Assembly (NCBI GenBank): GCA_014380545.1
Contig: JACMJP010000485.1
Coordinates: forward strand, 1 to 15,759
Direction: 5' to 3'
DNA: 15,759 nucleotides
Source of the DNA: Chitinophagales bacterium
Lineage (GTDB): Bacteria; Bacteroidota; Bacteroidia; Chitinophagales; BACL12
The position numbers and the translations under genes were made by a program. Below the pieces are notes generated by a model that was not told the DNA's origin, made no database searches, and saw nothing but the letters and a program-made list of their open reading frames with translations. The stretch's first letter is position 1. Each line of letters opens with the position of its first letter. Shown here one piece after another: positions 15,388 through 15,759 of the stretch.

Positions 15388-15395
15388 CAAATTTA
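15388..15395 (-). promoter_or_regulatory. Possible internal -7 box before ricT
   Basis: On the - strand TAAATTTG matches TAnnTTTG exactly and ends only five bases before the ricT ATG. If used, transcription would begin at or near the start codon, giving a leaderless or near-leaderless mRNA. No -33 element is evident, and such a motif can occur by chance in AT-rich DNA. Confidence 0.3.
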
Positions 15396-15418
15396 CAATT
15401 TAAAATGTTGTATAATTA

Positions 15419-15759
15419 TTAAACGTTCCACTCGCTGAAAAAAGGCTTTTCATATTGCTGCATATTTTGTTCATGCACTACTCTCATGATCTGTGAGGAA
15501 AGATATGCGATCATGATCTTAGCGTTTGCATTGCGTTCAATAAAATAAATTCCTTTATCAATCAGTCCAACTATTGCAGAGGTTTTATCAATACTTAAAA
15601 CTTTACTTAATCCTTCAGCCATTTTAATTTCCACATCTGTTAAACGATTTAATGTTCCCGCTCCTGCCTGCAATAAAATTATTTCACGATAAAAATGAAT
15701 ACAGTAATAAAAAAAATTCTTCTGGTTTTCTCTTCCCCATTTTGCAAACTCATCATTCC
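15419..15759 (-). CDS. holB: DNA polymerase III subunit delta', C-terminal part (cut by window edge)
   Basis: The frame is open from the right edge of the window to the stop at 15419, so the start lies outside; a TTG at 15673 could be mistaken for a start. About 112 residues are visible. They fit the C-terminal helical domain of the Bacteroidota clamp-loader delta' subunit: FAKWGRENQKNFFYYCIHF, then a YREIILLQAG helix, and a long helical region ending KPFFSEWNV. The walker-type and zinc-binding N-terminal parts are not in view, so the call rests on this domain plus the holB-ricT-gldH order common in this phylum. Delta' is part of the clamp loader that places the sliding clamp on DNA. Confidence 0.75.
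   Translation of the reverse strand, partial: NDEFAKWGRENQKNFFYYCIHFYREIILLQAGAGTLNRLTDVEIKMAEGLSKVLSIDKTSAIVGLIDKGIYFIERNANAKIMIAYLSSQIMRVVHEQNMQQYEKPFFSEWNV

Noticed and set aside
15671..15673. TTG at 15673 as the start of a small 84-residue protein
   Set aside because: The frame continues to the window edge with sequence fitting the delta' C-terminal domain, so it is the end of holB.
1..15759. A defence, secretion or mobile-element system hidden in the window
   Set aside because: No nuclease, transposase, reverse transcriptase, integrase, CRISPR-type repeats or attachment-site-like direct repeats were recognised; gaps between genes are all below 200 bases.

Overview
The window looks like a low-GC chromosomal segment of a Bacteroidota bacterium, probably an environmental gliding or T9SS-bearing lineage. 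Four things point there: secreted proteins ending in type IX secretion (T9SS) sorting domains of both type A and type B, a gldH gliding lipoprotein gene next to ricT and holB, TAnnTTTG-like -7 promoter boxes with short AT-rich leaders, and no clear Shine-Dalgarno sequences. I see no tRNA, rRNA, CRISPR array, transposase, phage gene or known defence module.

Left part, + strand (1-5869): three tandem large secreted paralogues made of PKD and Ig-like domains with a type B T9SS C-terminus. The first is cut by the window edge. The second and third are full length and share an N-terminal domain that begins HIIGGE right after the signal peptide and has 11 aligned cysteines.

Middle, + strand (5950-9143): a lipoprotein cytochrome c, an anhydro-N-acetylmuramic acid kinase (anmK, apparent TTG start three bases after the cytochrome stop), an extended SDR/NAD-dependent epimerase-like protein and a HAD phosphatase of the YjjG type. 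The last two are separated by one base. A strong bidirectional terminator (9184-9217) separates this run from the opposing genes.

Right part, - strand (9241-15759): a choice-of-anchor-L/PKD protein with a type A T9SS tail, then a large secreted sulfatase with PKD-like and type A T9SS domains. Upstream of these (higher coordinates) lies the housekeeping block holB (partial) - ricT - gldH, read in that order. ricT and gldH overlap by 14 bases.

Functional picture: five of the ten genes encode extracellular T9SS cargo and gldH belongs to the gliding/T9SS-associated envelope set, so cell-surface biology dominates. The rest is wall-sugar recycling, nucleotide or metabolite housekeeping, electron transfer and replication. 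I did not find a convincing undescribed system. The most distinctive points are the tandem mosaic paralogue array, the cytochrome-anmK junction and the orphan multidomain surface sulfatase.
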